DNA of 8,206 nt from JAYRWN01 sp041917975 (GTDB lineage Bacteria > Bacteroidota > Bacteroidia > Chitinophagales > Saprospiraceae), in NCBI GenBank assembly GCA_041917975.1, contig JAYRWN010000022.1, positions 1 to 8,206 on the forward strand, read 5' to 3'. The stretch's first letter is position 1. The number at the start of each line of letters is the position of its first letter. Shown here one piece after another: positions 6,798-8,206 of this stretch. A program made the translations under genes and the position numbers. The notes under the pieces are model-generated. The model was given only the letters and a program-made list of their open reading frames with translations. It was not told the origin of the DNA and did not search any database.

Positions 6798-8069
6798 ATG
6801 TCAGCCCTTACAGATTTAGAACAATCCATATGGCATGCATTAGCTTCATTAAATGAAGCTGCACGATCCTTATCCCGTCTGACGGATGAAGAGGCTCAAA
6901 ATATTATTCTAGATCTTGCTGATTTAACTGAGAAAGAAAAAAACTTATTAATTCAACAAAATAACCTTGATCTGGCCCGGATGGATCCTGAAAATCCAAA
7001 ATACGACCGCCTGAAATTAACTCCAGCCCGCATTGATGCCATTATCAATGACTTAAAAAACGTGGCAAGATTACCCAGTCCTTTACATCGTACCTTAGAA
7101 CATCGTGAACTACCCACAGGGTTATTCATAACCAAAAAATCAGTGCCATTAGGCGTGGTAGGAATCATATTTGAATCCAGGCCGAATGTTACATTTGATG
7201 TGTTCGCTTTAAACTTAAAAGCCGGGAACGCCACGGTACTCAAAGGAAGTCGAGATGCGCATTATTCCAATTTAGCGATAAAACAACTGATCGATCAGGT
7301 GCTCAACCGCTATAATTTTCCTGGTATTTGTTATTTAGCGCCCAGCGAACGGGAAGCTCTATTACCCATCCTGAAGGCGGATCGTTACATTAATGTCGTC
7401 ATTCCCCGAGGCAGCCAGGAACTCATCGATTATGTAAGGAAACATTCGCTAATTCCGGTTATTGAAACCGGCGCGGGTATTGTGCATACTTATTTTGATA
7501 TTTCCGCGGATGTTCATAAAGGTCAACGGGTCATCGAAAATGCCAAAGCACGACGCGTCAGTGTGTGCAATGCTTTAGATACTTTGCTTATCCATCAAGA
7601 TCGGCTCGATGTATTACCCTTTCTTTTAAAATCGCTGGGTGAACAACATCATTGTATAATCTATGCCGATGAACCGGCCTTTTTAAGTCTCCAAAACAAA
7701 TACCCAAACGAACTATTAAAACCAGCTAAACCGGAGGACTATGGACGGGAGTTTTTGTCCATGCAGCTGGCGATAAAAACGGTTAGCGATCTGGACGGCG
7801 CCTTAGATCATATCCACCGTTACAGTTCCCGGCATAGTGAAGCCATTCTAGCCGAAGACGAATCCACTATTCAAAAGTTCATTAATAGTGTAGATGCGGC
7901 CGTTGTTTACGCCAATACCTCCACGGCTTTTACGGATGGAGCACAATTTGGACTGGGTGCAGAAATCGGCATTAGCACACAAAAATTACACGCCCGCGGT
8001 CCCATGGCCCTGCAAGAGCTGACCAGTTATAAATGGGTGGTGCGAAGTGAAGGAGCCGTAAGGACTTAA
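6798..8069 (+). CDS. proA: Glutamate-5-semialdehyde dehydrogenase (gamma-glutamyl phosphate reductase)
   Basis: ProA reduces gamma-glutamyl phosphate with NADPH to glutamate semialdehyde, which cyclises to pyrroline-5-carboxylate. The 423 residues fit the family (about 417) and its aldehyde-dehydrogenase-like fold. Visible motifs are P-L-G-V-V-G-I-I-F-E-S-R-P-N (117-130), K-A-G-N-A-T-V-L-K-G (141-150), the cofactor-binding I-P-R-G-S (202-206), the catalytic Cys257 in R-V-S-V-C-N-A-L-D-T-L-L (253-264), and a C-terminal run from V-V-Y-A-N-T-S-T-A-F (369-378) through G-A-E-I-G-I-S-T-Q (387-395) to H-A-R-G-P-M-A-L (398-405). ATG at 6798 follows the proB stop by six bases, T-C-C-T-T-T, without a Shine-Dalgarno, which suggests translational coupling or phylum-typical initiation. 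No proC follows in the window; a convergent gene ends at 8129. Confidence 0.97.
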   Translation: MSALTDLEQSIWHALASLNEAARSLSRLTDEEAQNIILDLADLTEKEKNLLIQQNNLDLARMDPENPKYDRLKLTPARIDAIINDLKNVARLPSPLHRTLEHRELPTGLFITKKSVPLGVVGIIFESRPNVTFDVFALNLKAGNATVLKGSRDAHYSNLAIKQLIDQVLNRYNFPGICYLAPSEREALLPILKADRYINVVIPRGSQELIDYVRKHSLIPVIETGAGIVHTYFDISADVHKGQRVIENAKARRVSVCNALDTLLIHQDRLDVLPFLLKSLGEQHHCIIYADEPAFLSLQNKYPNELLKPAKPEDYGREFLSMQLAIKTVSDLDGALDHIHRYSSRHSEAILAEDESTIQKFINSVDAAVVYANTSTAFTDGAQFGLGAEIGISTQKLHARGPMALQELTSYKWVVRSEGAVRT

Positions 8070-8128
8070 AGATGAGCTTTCACCTGCCAACATAAATATT
8101 ATAGGGCGAAGTTGTTTTTGCTCCCAGC

Positions 8129-8206
8129 TTATTCTAATTTAACTACTTTACCGCGTTTGATTTCTTTTCCTAGTAAAAGTTGATAAAAATTAACTCCGGA
8201 CGATAA
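8129..8206 (-). CDS. C-terminal end of a T9SS type A sorting domain protein (partial)
   Basis: The last 78 bases, read on the minus strand from 8206 to the TAA at 8131-8129, give 25 residues: L-S-S-G-V-N-F-Y-Q-L-L-L-G-K-E-I followed by K-R-G-K-V-V-K-L-E. This matches the last two beta strands of the type A T9SS C-terminal domain, whose usual end is a G-x-Y-F-Y-x-L pattern, a turn, and a G-K-x-V-x-x basic-hydrophobic tail before the stop. Such domains direct secreted proteins through the outer membrane by the type IX system and are removed or anchored at the surface. The body of the protein is outside the window, so its function is unknown. The call rests on a short stretch, but pattern, frame and stop position all agree. 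The gene converges on proA with a 59-base gap. Confidence 0.72.
   Translation of the reverse strand, partial: LSSGVNFYQLLLGKEIKRGKVVKLE

Noticed and set aside
8104..8125. Imperfect inverted repeat between proA and the T9SS gene that could be a bidirectional terminator
   Set aside because: Only GGG/CCC and a few further pairs form, with mismatches and bulges, and there is no flanking T-run on either side after the stem.

Overview
The window reads as a chromosomal segment of a member of the Bacteroidota. The strongest sign is the fragment at the right edge: it encodes the end of a type IX secretion (T9SS) type A sorting domain, a signal confined to that phylum. The general lack of purine-rich Shine-Dalgarno sequences at proper distance from start codons, a lipoprotein PQQ dehydrogenase, and a moderately AT-rich composition agree with this. 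The genus cannot be read from the sequence.

Layout from left to right: (1) the 5' part of a minus-strand PQQ-dependent dehydrogenase lipoprotein runs off the left edge (1-588). (2) After a 123-base divergent intergenic region, three plus-strand genes follow with gaps of 26 and about 73 bases: a fumarylacetoacetate hydrolase (FAH) superfamily enzyme (712-1560), a tandem-domain ModF/PhrA-like ABC ATPase with a TTG start (1587-3023), and acetoacetyl-CoA synthetase (3097-5064). (3) A minus-strand P-loop kinase of the uridine/nicotinamide riboside kinase type converges on the synthetase, and the two stop codons overlap in one TTAA. The kinase reading frame has no ATG, GTG, TTG or CTG ahead of its Walker A motif. 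(4) Divergent from it, proB (TTG start) and proA form a tight two-gene proline operon with a 6-base gap. (5) A T9SS cargo protein converges on proA and runs off the right edge.

Functionally, proB and proA carry out the first two steps of proline synthesis from glutamate; proC is not in the window. Acetoacetyl-CoA synthetase activates free acetoacetate. The FAH-fold enzyme could feed this or another ketoacid-cleaving route, but its substrate cannot be fixed from sequence. The ABC protein has no permease beside it and is probably a soluble ATPase.

Most of the window is ordinary metabolism. I see no CRISPR array, mobile element, RNA gene or convincing new multi-gene system. The items most worth a second look are the kinase without a canonical start codon, the concentration of non-ATG starts, the asymmetric ABC protein whose first Walker B has Gln in place of the catalytic Glu, and the overlapping convergent stop codons.
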